From NCBI GenBank assembly GCA_026874595.1, contig CM049313.1, positions 68,318,659 to 68,382,658 on the forward strand: 64,000 bases of DNA, in the 5' to 3' direction. This stretch comes from Sipunculus nudus (lineage: Eukaryota > Annelida > Sipuncula > Golfingiida > Sipunculidae). The position numbers and the translations under genes were made by a program. The notes beneath the pieces were generated by a model. That model saw only the letters and a list, made by a program, of their open reading frames with translations. It did no database searches and was not told where the DNA came from. Positions 51,101 to 61,396 of this stretch are shown piece by piece; the stretch's first letter is position 1; every line of letters begins with the position of its first letter.

Positions 51101-51178
51101 CCACCTGAATCGAGCACCGGACGTAAGCCTTCACAGCTGTCAGTTGTCAGTCAGAATGAGTTTTCCAAGTTATCATAG
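27100..51178 (+). CDS. Gene 2: rhodopsin-class (class A) GPCR, neuropeptide-receptor type, 5 exons, 360 aa
   Basis: The exons 27100-27122, 33435-33541, 35003-35145, 41503-41603 and 50470-51178 join exactly (1083 nt) with GT-AG introns. Visible landmarks are: N-terminal NSS glycosylation site; GN (N45) in TM1; LAVADL (D72) in TM2; ECL1 WVFG; C100 paired with ECL2 C187; ERY (124-126) after TM3; NST in ECL2; FVPL P210 and Y218 in TM5; CYLP (261-264) in TM6; NPICY (304-308) in TM7; and a CKCF palmitoylation-like tail. It would act at the plasma membrane through G proteins. The family (galanin/QRFP/NPFF-like peptide receptors) is inferred; the ligand is unknown. The position expected for TM4 Trp is Met153. 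The ATG at 27100 has a strong context (AAAATGG). An in-frame ATG at 27013 has a weak one and would add 29 residues. Confidence 0.9.
27123..33434 (+). other. GPCR intron 1
   Basis: 6.3 kb, mostly AT-rich with no recognised element before 30935. The LINE at 30935-32674 lies in the 3' half. A (AAT)n stretch occurs at 33166-33186. Open frames at 27360-27602 (minus), 29012-29254, 29577-29816 and 30082-30270 have no support. Confidence 0.7.
30935..32674 (+). mobile_element. 5'-truncated LINE with long open reverse-transcriptase frame
   Basis: An open frame of about 415 codons ends at 32192. It enters the RT domain at SESQHAYLPGKSTVTALS, then shows FFDLTKGFDTINH (catalytic Asp), GVPQGTVLGPILFLIYIND and YADDVTVY (catalytic Asp pair). 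The C-terminal thumb part has QNRAARIISK and GPKIWNSLSN. The endonuclease and N-terminal RT are missing. The 3' UTR runs to an (AAATA)-type tail at about 32636-32674. The pattern fits the CR1/L2/jockey group. It shares its direction with the host GPCR gene. The absence of stops suggests a fairly recent insertion. Confidence 0.88.
33435..33541 (+). CDS. GPCR exon 2: N-terminus and TM1
   Basis: The acceptor is CTTTTTTTCAG and the donor GTGAGT. It reads EEAGTGGTPPTMRYSLAF and the hydrophobic VYIPVFLVGVV, and leaves G for the conserved Gly-Asn pair. The internal ATG at 33469 is not needed as a start, because the frame is open to the acceptor. Confidence 0.88.
34085..34425. repeat. CpG-palindrome minisatellite (CGTGCGCACG)
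   Basis: A 20-22 bp unit ATCCGTGCGCACGAATTACT occurs about a dozen times. It is interrupted twice by a shared spacer, 'ggtgtgaaaaatat' plus 'caaggtggaaaaaatatt', giving a higher-order pattern. Each unit holds the perfect 10-bp palindrome CGTGCGCACG. The 92-codon frame at 34070-34348 is an artefact of the array. Confidence 0.9.
34655..34870. repeat. Tandem repeat, unit about 70-75 bp, three copies
   Basis: Each unit contains 'ggaaatattcccacatttgg', then 'agtttccc', then 'taattcctatgg' or a variant. Confidence 0.8.
35003..35145 (+). CDS. GPCR exon 3: end of TM1, ICL1, TM2
   Basis: The acceptor is TTATTTCCAG and the donor GTGAGT. It encodes NLLVIATNRSSHMRTVTN and LAVADLCILIFCLPF, ending FE in phase 0. 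It has a clear coding composition compared with its AT-rich flanks. Confidence 0.93.
37912..39177 (+). mobile_element. Family B Helitron-like element, copy B3 (1266 bp)
   Basis: The head hairpin AGTTCAGCTGACT-gta-AGTCATCTGAGCT is at 37912-37940. It is followed by a GTCCGTC-rich tract and three tandem units (markers at about 38119, 38457 and 38808; steps 338 and 351 bp). The 3' end is AGTCAGCTGAGC at 39144-39155, then TGACC-GATG-GGTCA and CTTG. It differs from B2 mainly by one extra internal unit. Confidence 0.8.
39690..41130 (-). pseudogene. Decayed antisense LINE reverse transcriptase
   Basis: On the minus strand, LTLLDLSAAFDTIDHSI (40970-40928) is followed by LSKAVLVDGRKSDACTLLYG and VPLESVLGPIYYT. 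The catalytic motif then reads stop-A-D-D (TAA at 40689-40687 where Tyr is expected). After a 1-nt frame shift the C-terminal part is open (40591-40058: SNKLKLNTDNTEIM, LNWLPVKYRIQYKI, FNDSLPSYLS). The end is GGCGCTATATAAATACTATA plus (TATTAT)n near 39690. It fits a CR1/L2-type LINE and is non-functional. Confidence 0.8.
41503..41603 (+). CDS. GPCR exon 4: ECL1, TM3, start of ERY
   Basis: The acceptor is ATTATTTTCCAG and the donor GTAAGT. It encodes RWVFGSVWCRMVLFLQPC and SIFTMTAMSIE plus two bases of the Arg of ERY. The minus-strand frame here is only a shadow. Confidence 0.92.
42500..44382 (-). pseudogene. Antisense L1-like LINE, 3' half
   Basis: The minus strand reads SCAINNSWTSPFFSMSRGIR then QGCPLSSYLVVLCIEILAS. 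The catalytic motif is stop-YTDD (YTDD at 44192-44181, TAG just before). Then come LLGVTVSPSLDNMVDINFK, LTPLGRITIIKTCILPKLI and the C-terminal INKCHKKKPDIQGFKLL near 42640. Several stops make it dead. It continues in the same order at 47734-48870 on the other side of a family A insertion. Confidence 0.85.
44383..44572. repeat. Triplicated family A head hairpin
   Basis: Three copies at 76-84 bp steps: 44383-44412, 44467-44496 and 44543-44572. Each is a near-perfect 13-bp stem with a TTC loop followed by a GTCAGTNGCG stretch and T/G-rich DNA. Confidence 0.85.
46770..47570. repeat. 148-bp tandem array inside family A element
   Basis: Six units marked by 'acgagatttcacggaaatgc' at about 46799, 46946, 47094, 47246, 47390 and 47524. 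Each also holds 'ggcgacttttacagcta', 'tctagttttcggcatt' and 'cagcttgacat'. Confidence 0.85.
47734..48870 (-). pseudogene. Antisense L1-like LINE, 5' half of RT region
   Basis: The minus strand reads LNLLKQKLNNLIEEKTSGA near 48560, then FYKNLYTSS and MSNNKSPGSDGLTAEFYNFF. A frame-broken stretch with KNWRPLTLLNVDYKIITKSI and LLMAVDFEKAFDYL follows, ending ...MIKTINND just at the family A insertion. 5'-truncated near 48870. It joins in frame to SCAINNSWTS at 44382. Confidence 0.85.
50470..51178 (+). CDS. GPCR exon 5: TM4 to C-terminus
   Basis: The acceptor is TCTCTTTACAG. It encodes YFVLIYPMKAKVLW, TM4, ECL2 with QC, TM5 (FTYFVPLAVIGVVYGRI), TM6, TM7 with NNPICY, and a 50-residue tail ending in TAG. 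The open frame starts at ATG 50492, but reading back to the acceptor completes the ERY motif. Confidence 0.95.
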
Positions 51179-52610
51179 AATCTTTATACTGATATTTGAT
51201 ATACGTGTCCGTCCAACGTACATACACCATTGAACTAATAACTTAAATTCTAAAGGCTGTAAACATTGTATAGCATAAAACAGGCCGCTTTGCAATACTT
51301 TAGATAAGTTTTCATATGTCTGAGTAATTTTACGTTTTAAAACATTGGGCCTTCTAGGACACTAAGAAATATCGTTTTGCTCGGTAGTTAATTCGGAGAA
51401 AATTAACATTGCTTAAGTAAGAGTAACTCATTACCCGATTTATGTATAAGTGGTTACCTTAAACTATAAAAAAATCATGATATGACGTGATTCAGTCAAA
51501 AAACTGCGTACGGTCTATCAGATTCATCGGCGTCTTAACGGCATTTTGGAGAAATCAGGATTAAACAATGGTTAAACGGATAAATATGTCGATTTGTTAC
51601 AGACATAATACGTAAATAAATGTAAATAATATGAAATATGTAATCTACTTAATCAGATAAAATAAATGAAAATAATTATGTAGTGTATTGTATTTTATGA
51701 AAAATATAAATTAAATATTTTTAAAAAGATAAAATTATTTCAAAAACAGGAATTTTAGCTGCGCCAAAAGAACATTGTATTAAATGGATGGTCCAGTGAG
51801 ACATAACTTGATGTCAATATGTTGTTTAAATTCATATTTAATACTTCACTTCTATCACCAGGCTGTAACAGCTGTAACTTATATATATTACGCTTGTGCT
51901 GAATGAATTTTGTATTTACATACCGTATGTGATATATAAGACATATAATATATATTATAATGGATATATATATATATATATAATTATATATATAAACAAT
52001 ATTATATGTTCACACATGTGTTTGTATATTATATGCAATGTATAATGCATTTAATATGAATAAAACTTTATTAATACAACCCGTTTATATCTTTTATTTA
52101 CATTATGTATACAATTATTGAATTTTAAATGTCACACTGCCCAGACAGCCCTCTTATCCAACAATAACAATTTGGAATTTAGATTCAGTGGAATTTAACC
52201 TAGGAAACGGTAGCTGTAGAAGGCTGCAGATTTGACCACTTGTAAATTTTAATCTTATTGAAATAATAAAAACACATTGATTCAAAACTATTTATAAGAT
52301 GATGACAGTTTTATTCTAGATCATATTACTTGTAAATACAAGGTATGCTTTCTATGACCTTATAGGTGCCTATCACCTACCTTTTGAAAAAAGAATTTAT
52401 GTTATTTCTCGCTTCCTCTGTGTATACATTCTTGCATAAGGGTAATTTTGGTTGTGAAAAGTTCTTTTAACGCCTTCGTGATGAAGTATGTATGTTTCTC
52501 AACACAGTAATGTGGACAAACATGAAAAAACATGTTACCTCGGGTGGTAGGTTGCATCTAAGCGGAGGTAGAAAGGTCACTTGTTGCAAAACGCTACTTG
52601 CAAAGCTCTG
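51179..52610 (+). other. GPCR 3' flank with candidate poly(A) signals
   Basis: AT-rich with no repeats except a short (TA)n near 51967. AATAAA occurs at 51661-51666 and again near 52059. Either could end the receptor transcript. Confidence 0.45.
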
Positions 52611-52614
52611 GCTT

Positions 52615-52810
52615 ATCTGATTTGTTACAAGATGCCCTCATTAAATTTGTTTTGATTAATTTGGCGGGCCCCACATATTGTAAACATGTTGATATAAACA
52701 AAACAAGCAGCCTGTGTGCGGTGATATCCACGTTTTCTGGCCTTTTTTATATAAACGCTCCAAGAGATTACCTTTAGTTTATCAAGCTTAGATCGGTGTT
52801 TTGGCCCCTT
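52615..52810. repeat. Dispersed repeat family C, copy 2
   Basis: The blocks match 1725-1940 in the same order, including 'cagcctgtgtgcggt' and 'agagattacctttagtt'. Confidence 0.55.
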
Positions 52811-52989
52811 TAAGTGGAGCTGCGTTAATCTTTTGGGTCAAAAGGAGCCAGTTTATGAATGTGGGTATAAGGGAAGCTTTTGGCCTGACTGTGTATATAT
52901 AAGGGCGTGAAGGCTGAAGACGTGACATGGGAGCCTTCTCTTGGAAGTGAACAAATTTCAAAGATAAACCCATTCCAAACTCCACTTAC

Positions 52990-52990
<1 letters not shown>

Positions 52991-53039
<49 letters not shown>
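52991..53039. repeat. (TA)n microsatellite
   Basis: About 48 bp of pure TA. Confidence 0.9.
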
Positions 53040-53042
<3 letters not shown>

Positions 53043-54239
53043 TATAAATATAGGTAGATCAGTTTTTTTCAAACACGAAATATGACAATATTACTTTCTA
53101 ATGTGCTTAATTAAGTACTTACTAGTTGTTGACATTTCTTGCAAGTCTTGTATAACTTCTCAATCAGAGAATATTGAAAAAGGTCTATAATTATTATGAG
53201 TGTTCAGTGCTTCCCTCTTTTTGTTGTAAGTCCTCGAGCTGACATGCATATTTCCTTAAACGATCTATGGTAATTCAGACCTATGCTTGAACATTTATTA
53301 CTGAACGTCTAAGACACCTTAACGGCTATATCACTTCAGTCGGTCATTAATCCCGACTCATTTATATATCTAAATTTAGAACAGAAACATAAGGTTCGAC
53401 CAAAACAATCAGGTTTAATAAAACTTTTAAAAAATTATAAAAAAATATCGATAATTGAAAATAGTATCACGATACGCAATATGCGAATCACAGTATCGCG
53501 ATATCGGTAATATCGCGCAGCCCTATCTGTTAACAATAGCATTTATTATCCTCATATCTCTCGAACTGTTTCATTCTTGCAACATTTAATGTGCGAGGGA
53601 TAATGCCAAGTGCTTTCTTTATACAGTCTCTCATACATAAAAGACAAGCCTATGGTAGAATTAAAGGAAAATATGGACTAAATGTACAGTTTATATTATA
53701 ATAATATTATAAAATATGGACTAAATGTACAGTTTATATTATGAGTACTCAGCCTATGGGCATGCTTCTTCGTTGGTAATTTTATCTGTGAGATGAGTGG
53801 ACAGTAATACAGGACGAAAAGCACGCAAAGTGTTGCTGCTCTTCACACTTTTTACTTAATAGATATCTGTTTCACTGAGCGGCCAATCTGCCACTAATGG
53901 CCCTAACTATACATTCGATCCATATTACAATGGAATTATCGAGTACTTGTTAGATCATACAAAATAGGATTCAACGTCTCTGAGCTGTAGCATTATTGAT
54001 AAATTAATCTAGATAATGTATCAGACCATCTTCTTGTAATTGCTCAAATTTCCAATCTTTTTATAATTCGAAACATTTGCTATTCATGTTTAGTTTTATA
54101 TTGGAACAAGGGGTCCCCAAAACAAATTTAAAAGTATAGAACGGACTTGAATATCCGGTTAAAACAAATTAATGTACCAGACAAAGAACGGGTGTCAACA
54201 AAGCACATGATTTTTATTATAATAGTTTATAAGAAGCTC
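53040..54239. other. Intergenic, no gene recognised
   Basis: A short tandem pair of about 47 bp ('aaaatatggactaaatgtac', 53667-53741) and a cluster of 'atatcgcgatat'-like words near 53440-53525 are the only structures noticed. Confidence 0.5.
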
Positions 54240-55030
54240 TTTGTGAGAGCAGTGTTAACATGATACCCAAGAAAGCCTATAAGCGCAACATAAGACTTCG
54301 TTGCTGTGACCCTCTTAAGCCCAGTCACAACTAAATGTTATAAGCGCGTTATTCCTGGATAAACAAAGGGCGGCCGCGAGGGGATTCATCCCCGTCCTTT
54401 CGCAATTATAATATCACTAAGAGGGAAAACAGGAGAGAACTGCGTCGCTATAACTTACACCAGTGATCTTTGAAAAAAGGACTGAATAGCAAAATGAATA
54501 TGACCACATTTTGGAAATTGATCAAATTGTCTAAAAGGAAAATGGACGAAGAACAAATCATGTAATTCCATGATGTCGTAGTTAATAATCCCGTGTCCAT
54601 AGTGAGTGAATGGGCAAATAACATCTAATTACTGTACACCTAGAATGTAAATCAAAATTAAACAAGACTTCTACAATTGCACAAAAGCCGAGCTTTGGCG
54701 AGTTGTTTGTCAGCTGGAGTTTTCTTTTAATCAAGGGCAAGGGCTTCGGATGCATCTTTCTGTATCAGGGAATATATGGCACACTGATTGAGGGAAACTC
54801 AGAAGTATTTGAATAATACCTCAAAAGTAACAAAGCGTTTGACCGCGTTTGGCATGCTGTGTTGTTTGTAAAACTTTATCAATTAGGTATAAACGGCAAG
54901 TTCTGGCGTCTGATTGTAAATTCTTACACAGAAATGCAAAACGCAGAAGGGGTGGTTTCTGACTGGCTTCGATATTACTAGGTCTGTCAGGAGATACATA
55001 AGTTGTTGAGTGCATCACGGATCCCATGAT
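54240..55030 (+). pseudogene. Decayed LINE reverse-transcriptase fragment
   Basis: The forward strand carries FWKLIKLSKRKMDEEQIM and VNNPVSIVSEWANN (54510-54630), typical of the linker before RT. It then carries SNKAFDRVWHAVLFVKLYQL and GINGKFWRLIVNSYTEMQ (54826-54940), and in a shifted frame DITRSVR. Stops and frame shifts interrupt it. Confidence 0.75.
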
Positions 55031-56700
55031 CCTTCTGCAAACATATTGGGTTTACTGGTAAAATAAGATTTAATTTAAAATATTCCTGCTGGATTTAACA
55101 AAATTGCCCTACCGAATTAACATGCACGACTCGGTTGCTCGACACAAAGGTTCACTGCATAATGACATAATTTCAGCTTGCAAGAAAATTATATGCTTCC
55201 TACTTCGTCAGCACCAGCGCTTTCAACACTCCGTTTCTGGAGAAGTGCCGTCTTATTCCTTATTGTCTACATGCGTGTTCTCTTGCGGTCAAGTTTTTTG
55301 CATACCATGACTGGATAGAGCAGCTATCGAAACAGGTTCAACTGAATTTATCCTCGAAAATGACTATGACACCTGGCTGAGTCACTTGGCAATTTTCTTT
55401 AAAGGAATATAATCAGGAGCAATATTATTCCTATTCTTTCACACGTTTAGTTCAGTTTTGCTTTATACAAAAGTTTTCCCGGCAAAACCATTCCAGCACA
55501 CAGTCTCATTTCCTCGCATACGACTGTTTAACACCTTGTTATAGCCCTGCAAGCTGGTAAACCCAGTCTGTTTACCATATAAAGGCCGCGTGACCAGAGG
55601 TCCGATTAAGAGGGGCAACACGCGGTGTTTCACCCAGCGATAACATGCATTACATTTTTTGAGCCAAGTCAGTCAGGACATCTCCAGATTAACAAGTGTT
55701 GTGGCGCCGCGAAGCACACGACCCGATACACTGTGTTTATGTTGACATTTGCGATCGCGCCTGGTTATATGTTTTTAACACTCATTTACATGATAGGAAA
55801 ACGGTTTCAAGGCAATATTTTGGCAGTTACAGATTTATTTGAAAAGGAAGAAGCTATTTTTCGTGTTAACTCAGCATGCTTTATAGGTGATTGGGTCCCT
55901 TTAAAGATATTGGCTGAGTCCTTGAGGCTCTATTGCCAAACGAATGAAGATTTCTAAAAATCTTACACAGGTCACTCTCTTGTTTTGAAGCATTATAACC
56001 AAAAAAATTAAGTTTCATCAAAGGCTGTCATAAGGTTATATCTGTATATGTATTTTACGGTTTAATCAGGTAGAGTTGGTAGATCTCAGCGTAAACACTA
56101 TAAAAAAGCGGTCATCATGTCTTGGTTTTGACAGAGCATTGCGTGTTGAGTGACTGATGTTAGATTGAACTATTTTTTTGCAAATTTGATATTATTAACA
56201 TGTGTTGTGTGATATGTTGTTCTTTTAACGACACAAAATGTTTTCACTGTATAATTTTGTAATGATCGTTGTTCTCTCCGAAATCGGAGGAAAAAAAAGA
56301 TCAATCAATCAAACTCGTATGCATGATTTACTCTCGATCTTCATCCTCAACCCTTGTCGCCCTACCTGTAAATAAACATGTAGTGTTGTTAGATTAAGTA
56401 CCTATATCGGTGCACAGTTTGTTCTTAACACACGAATATACTTAGCAGATCGAGAACAGTTACAGGCAATATAGACCTGCGGCAGAGAGCTGTTAATGGG
56501 GTCAAACCCCAACCTAAGATATAACAAAACACAACCTATATTTTATTAGTACTGTACTCGTATACTTCCAGAAAAAAATAGGTCGTGGTATCAAGAAAGT
56601 GCTTTGTCCTACATTTACAGCCATGTTTCAATGGCAACCATTGTTATTTACAAGGTCATAATACTTTTGCAGACAAACGTTACATCTTACCATATTTGGA
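55031..56700. other. Intergenic, no gene recognised
   Basis: The frames 55104-55310 and 55625-55957 (non-ATG start) have no recognised domain. The latter has one hydrophobic stretch (FMLTFAIAPGYMFLTLIYM) but no splice or homology support. Confidence 0.45.
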
Positions 56701-57120
56701 TGTTTTGTACCCGAAATACTTTATTTTTTATATAAAGGCCATATAATCACTACATCTATATTTATTGAAAAATTATTTCCATCAATTCATTCAAATATGC
56801 ATATTTATGCAAATTATCTAATTTAATCAGTAAAGTACAAGAATTTTGATTGCAGAATTTGATTATTCAGGTAAAATTACACTTGAATCAATCAAGAAAG
56901 GTTTTCTATTAAGGCATATGAAATTGTACTTGCATGCCTTACCCTGTCTAAAATGTCGGTTTTGGGGTTATATAATAACCCTGTTTTAATATGGCCGCCA
57001 TTTCTCCAAGATGGCGGAAGAAATAATGGGAACATCGATTTTCATTTATAGTTACATCAGGATCCAAAGATTAAAAAAAAATGTATGTTTGTAAAAATCT
57101 ATATGAAAATTCCAGAGAAT
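56700..57120. repeat. Diverged repeat pair D, copy 1
   Basis: It shares ordered blocks with 58770-59175: 'acccgaaatacttta', 'attcattcgaatatgca/aaatatgcat', 'gcaaattatcta', 'ataaccctgttttaatatgg', 'ccaagatggcg' and 'tctatatgaaaattcca'. Confidence 0.7.
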
Positions 57121-58769
57121 TGCACAACCATATACTCTTTTCGACATGAGTGTGCAAATGATAGGTTGGATATGTAATCCGACAACAGTGATGAACGACA
57201 TGGTTTTTACACACGTTACTCAACGTAATCGCCATCTTAAAAAAAAAAAAAAACTGCGTGTCCCCAAAAAGCTTCAGATTATAAATAACATTATCTATCC
57301 AATATATTGAATATTGAATATTATTTAAACACGCAACCGTAACAGATACAGTTGCAGGTTATTAATTAACTGCAAGAACAATTCCAGTGATGGCTATATG
57401 TACAAATTTAATATTATGGTAGCTTTCTTCGCATAAACATTTGCATGTATAAACAGGCAATATAACTGTACCAAGAATATAAATTATGAGGAATTTATGT
57501 AACCTGTCCTAAAGGGAAAATTTAAGCAAAGAAGGAATAACATTTTTATAACGTTTGTTATTTGAGATGGCTAAAATGCACATTTAAGTTAAATAATTTC
57601 ATATTTTACATATATTACCATTAATTAAACAACAAGGGAATACAAAAATGTACAATATAAAAATCCACATGTTATTTCCCGCATTATGGTGCTTGTTTCA
57701 TAGTTGTATGTGTAAAAACAACAAAGTAAGTAATTTTTTTTGTGAGAACATCATAAGGTTCCCTCATATTTAACTTATCAGCGGTAATATGTCCACTTTT
57801 CATTAAAAAATGTAAAAATTATTTTTAATTTTATAGCTAACACTGATCACTGGCTTATTTTCTGGTCTGTTCACATATTAATGTTGATACAATGCCTGAC
57901 TAGGAACGATTAATTTACGAAAGTTAAAACTCAAGGAATAGCGTTTCAGGTCAAAATTTTAAACTCACGATATTTTCTGAATCCACAGTACCTCGACGGC
58001 AACCAGCGATCATAAGTGTCCACCATGTTGGAGGTTCTTCCATGCCCGGATCGACCTGACAAGTCATCTCCGGTGACACAAAGTAAGATAAACTACTAAA
58101 CCTTGATCATCATGGTCATCTTCGCAATGCGATGGACAAGCATCAGCTAATGATATATTCAGTGGTTTACTGGATGGAAAGACCAATTAAAACGCGGCAC
58201 CTTGACACCTTGGTATAGATAACCAATGTATGAGGTATTATATAATACGCATCATAACCTCCACGAAACTTATGATTCAACCCGTGGCTCATTATATATG
58301 CAAATGCGTAACATAATTATTACATAATAATTGATTTTATTCTTTGGAAGGGGAAGAACAATCATTTATTATTAGTTATTAATTATTATTCAACTGCATT
58401 CGAGACCAATTACCCAAGTAAGTAGAGAAACCATTTGATCACACTTTTAAAAGTATATACTTCTAAATAACATTCAATAAAAAAACAAATCAGCATTGCT
58501 AATCCCATCGAAAATATCATGCAAATGTAATCGAAATTACCAAATAAAAAGACGCAAATATGAAAATTAGCCTTAAAATTTAAACGATAACAATCCCGCT
58601 AATAAATATTGTTTTAAGCAACTGTTTCCGTCATAATGTTCTTAAAACAAGACCCTACTCTATTCTCGATAATTTGTCTAATTTGCATAAGATATCTCGT
58701 TTTCTCATTTTATAAATCAAAATATAAAAGAGGTATATACATACGTTCTATATGATCACATTTGAATAT
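57121..58769. other. Intergenic, no gene recognised
   Basis: Very AT-rich, no element ends or coding frames noticed. Confidence 0.5.
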
Positions 58770-59175
58770 TTTTACCCGAAATACTTTAATCTTTCTATAA
58801 AAAGACAAATAAATCAAAAGATGTTTTATGTATAATTAATTCCACTAATTCATTCGAATATGCAAATTTAGGCAAATTATCTAGAAAGATATGAAAAGTG
58901 CAACATATTTTATAGTAGAAAAAGATTCTGCAGGGGAAAAAAAATCCCTAGAATCAACCAAAATAGTATATGGTTGAGGATTATCAAATTTTTTCTAGCC
59001 TTGATCTTGTCTTAAATGATTGTTTTGAATGATATATAACCCTGGTTTTAATATGGTCGCTATTTATCCAAGATGGCGTAAGAAAAATGCAAAGATCGAT
59101 TTTAGTTATATTACGATCCGAAGTTATGAAACAAATATGTCTGTAAAAATCTACATGAAAATTCCACAGGAGAAA
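58770..59175. repeat. Diverged repeat pair D, copy 2
   Basis: See copy 1 at 56700. It is the same orientation about 2.05 kb away and more diverged in the middle. Confidence 0.7.
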
Positions 59176-60344
59176 AAAAATTAGACATAAAGTTTACCCC
59201 ACAAAGCATGCACAGAAATCAGTGCACTTAAGTCTTGTTTGTATGCACTGACATTTCTATTCCAACAAACTTACTCTAATGTGCATAAATCTATTTCTGG
59301 CTGTTTTATAACACTATACTCCATTATAATTCTGGCATATTTGATGTTAATTTATTCTTCAGTAGCTGGTCTTTTTATCTGATCACAATTTGTGGCTCCT
59401 TTTTACACATTTGCAAAACCATATAAAATATAATTGCATATATAACCAATTTTTAAATAAAATTGGCATTTAATTAACATAATCAATATGCCGAAAGCAC
59501 ATTTTTAAAATAGTATTTTCTATTTTCCAAATCTGTATGAAACGCTAAATTTTTTGGGTGAAAACTGCAAGTGCCTATCGTTTATATTAATTATTATATT
59601 AACAAAAAAAGTGAAAATTAATTACTTCACCTAAAAGTTAAAAGGTTGCCATGGAAACGGGTCACTAAATATGCCAAAGAACAATTTTCTGAAGCCACGA
59701 CCTATTTTTTAGAATGAGAAGATGACTACCTCTAAAACATCAAGTTTGTTGTTTGTTACACAACCGGTTGGGGTAACACCTATTTCTCAGCCTCTTTTCG
59801 GAGGTTGGCCGCTATTCTGATAACCCGTGGGGATTTCGTAAGATATCTCGCCTTCCCTTGGATCTCTTTAACATGGTTTGCGTCGTGATTCGTCTGATGA
59901 AACACCGATTAGATAGGCGCCCATTGTAATAAAAGCAGACATCCCCGGATATCTAATGACAAATCGATCCCAATGGATTTGTTGTGGTGAATGTTAACCA
60001 TGACACTGTGACCCGCTCGTATCCGCTATGTCCGGGAATAATCATGCAACATCGTGTCTCTTTACGGATTATATTTTCCCGGTCAGTGATTTGGAAGACA
60101 GGAAAGACAAGGTCTTAATATTATAAGTAGCACCTTTTCTGGCCCGGATAGATGGAACTTTTTGTACTGTATATGCCATTTCAGGTGCATAACAAAGGCA
60201 GGTGAATTAGAAAAAGGAGGGTCCAACCCAGCTAGACCAATAACAAAACCTATAAAAAAGGTTCCGTGGTCCGAAAAACGGGATACAGGCCGCAGAAATT
60301 GGTCAGAAACCATTAAAAGAGGTTGCGGCGATTGAAAGGAAGTG

Positions 60345-60363
60345 GGGGGGGGGGGGGGGGGGG
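60345..60363. repeat. (G)19 homopolymer
   Basis: Unbroken run of G. Shorter G or C runs occur at 10367, 10634, 12043, 13917, 22979 and 38499. Confidence 0.85.
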
Positions 60364-60579
60364 ACCGGACCTACTTCTGCATTATATTGAACCTTTTGCT
60401 CCAGTTGTACACGAACGTTTATTACGGCATTATCCTACCCACCTTTATACCGAGTATTTAAATAAGAAGCACAGTATCTAGTTCGTAGCATCAAGATCAG
60501 AAGAGCTAAGCAGTATTATAAGCCTAGATTTTAGTTCAAAATATCAGCTCTTTAACATTAGGAATGATAGCGAGGTAGG

Positions 60580-60825
60580 TTATTCGCCTTGGGATTCCGC
60601 GGGATGCATGCCCTCGTGTTCACGGTGCATAACTCTTAAACGGTGTTCAAGTGTGGAAAGTAAAGTTGTAAAATGCTCCAGGGAACAAAATTCTTCGATC
60701 CTGCGTTCATCCGCCTGATATACAGACGCCAAATGTAATAAAAGCAGACGTATCCCGGCCTCTACTGGGAATAAGCTGACCATATGATCTCCGTATACCC
60801 AGCCGCCATGGGGCATATAAATCAT
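60580..60825 (-). CDS. Uncharacterised 81-codon frame, possible exon or gene fragment
   Basis: The minus-strand ATG frame reads MIYMPHGGWVYGDHMV, then a helical, charged stretch RIEEFCSLEHFTTLLSTLEH and ends HPAESQGE, stop. It has a higher GC and more protein-like composition than nearby frames. Part of it (around 60706-60760) has a weaker second copy near 59890-59945 in which the frame is broken. It could be a small gene, an exon of a larger one, or part of an unnamed repeat. No family was recognised. Confidence 0.3.
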   Translation of the reverse strand: MIYMPHGGWVYGDHMVSLFPVEAGIRLLLLHLASVYQADERRIEEFCSLEHFTTLLSTLEHRLRVMHREHEGMHPAESQGE

Positions 60826-61396
60826 TGTCGAATCTTCGTCTCAAAGATTATAATGCTCCTATAGACTATACGTCCAAGCTTATTTCCCTGTCTGTTCTTT
60901 ATAATAGTTAATTTATGAATTCCCTAAATTTAATAATAGGAAAAAAACAGATTATAAAATGTAACTCAAGTTATGTAATAATGAGGTAAAATTAACTCAG
61001 GCAGTAAATGATATTGTATAAAGTTTAAAGTGTGAGTGTGTAATAGAAGAGGAAGCAGATGTCCCTACTTTATATTTGCCAGGTCTGTATTGTGGATACT
61101 GAAACTTAAATGACAGGGGCAGCTTCCATTTTATCTATGCTTGCGACTCCTGCCTTGAATGGCAGCATCTAACCTGCAATTAGGAGAAAGCTGCACCAAG
61201 ATAAAGAAAGGTTTTGTAACAACTGCAGAAAATGTTGTGTGTCCATATTTTGGTACATACCATTTCATGTCATATGCATTATTGTCATCTACATTCTAAA
61301 ATTAAGTGAGTGTACACTGGTTATCCTGTGTTTTGCTTGTTACACATTACCGGAAACTACCTATACTGGGATATATGTGAATGTATTTATGTATAA

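Noticed and set aside
55625-55957. 110-codon frame with one hydrophobic stretch
   Set aside because: Non-ATG start, no homology recognised and no clear donor or acceptor in the right phase.
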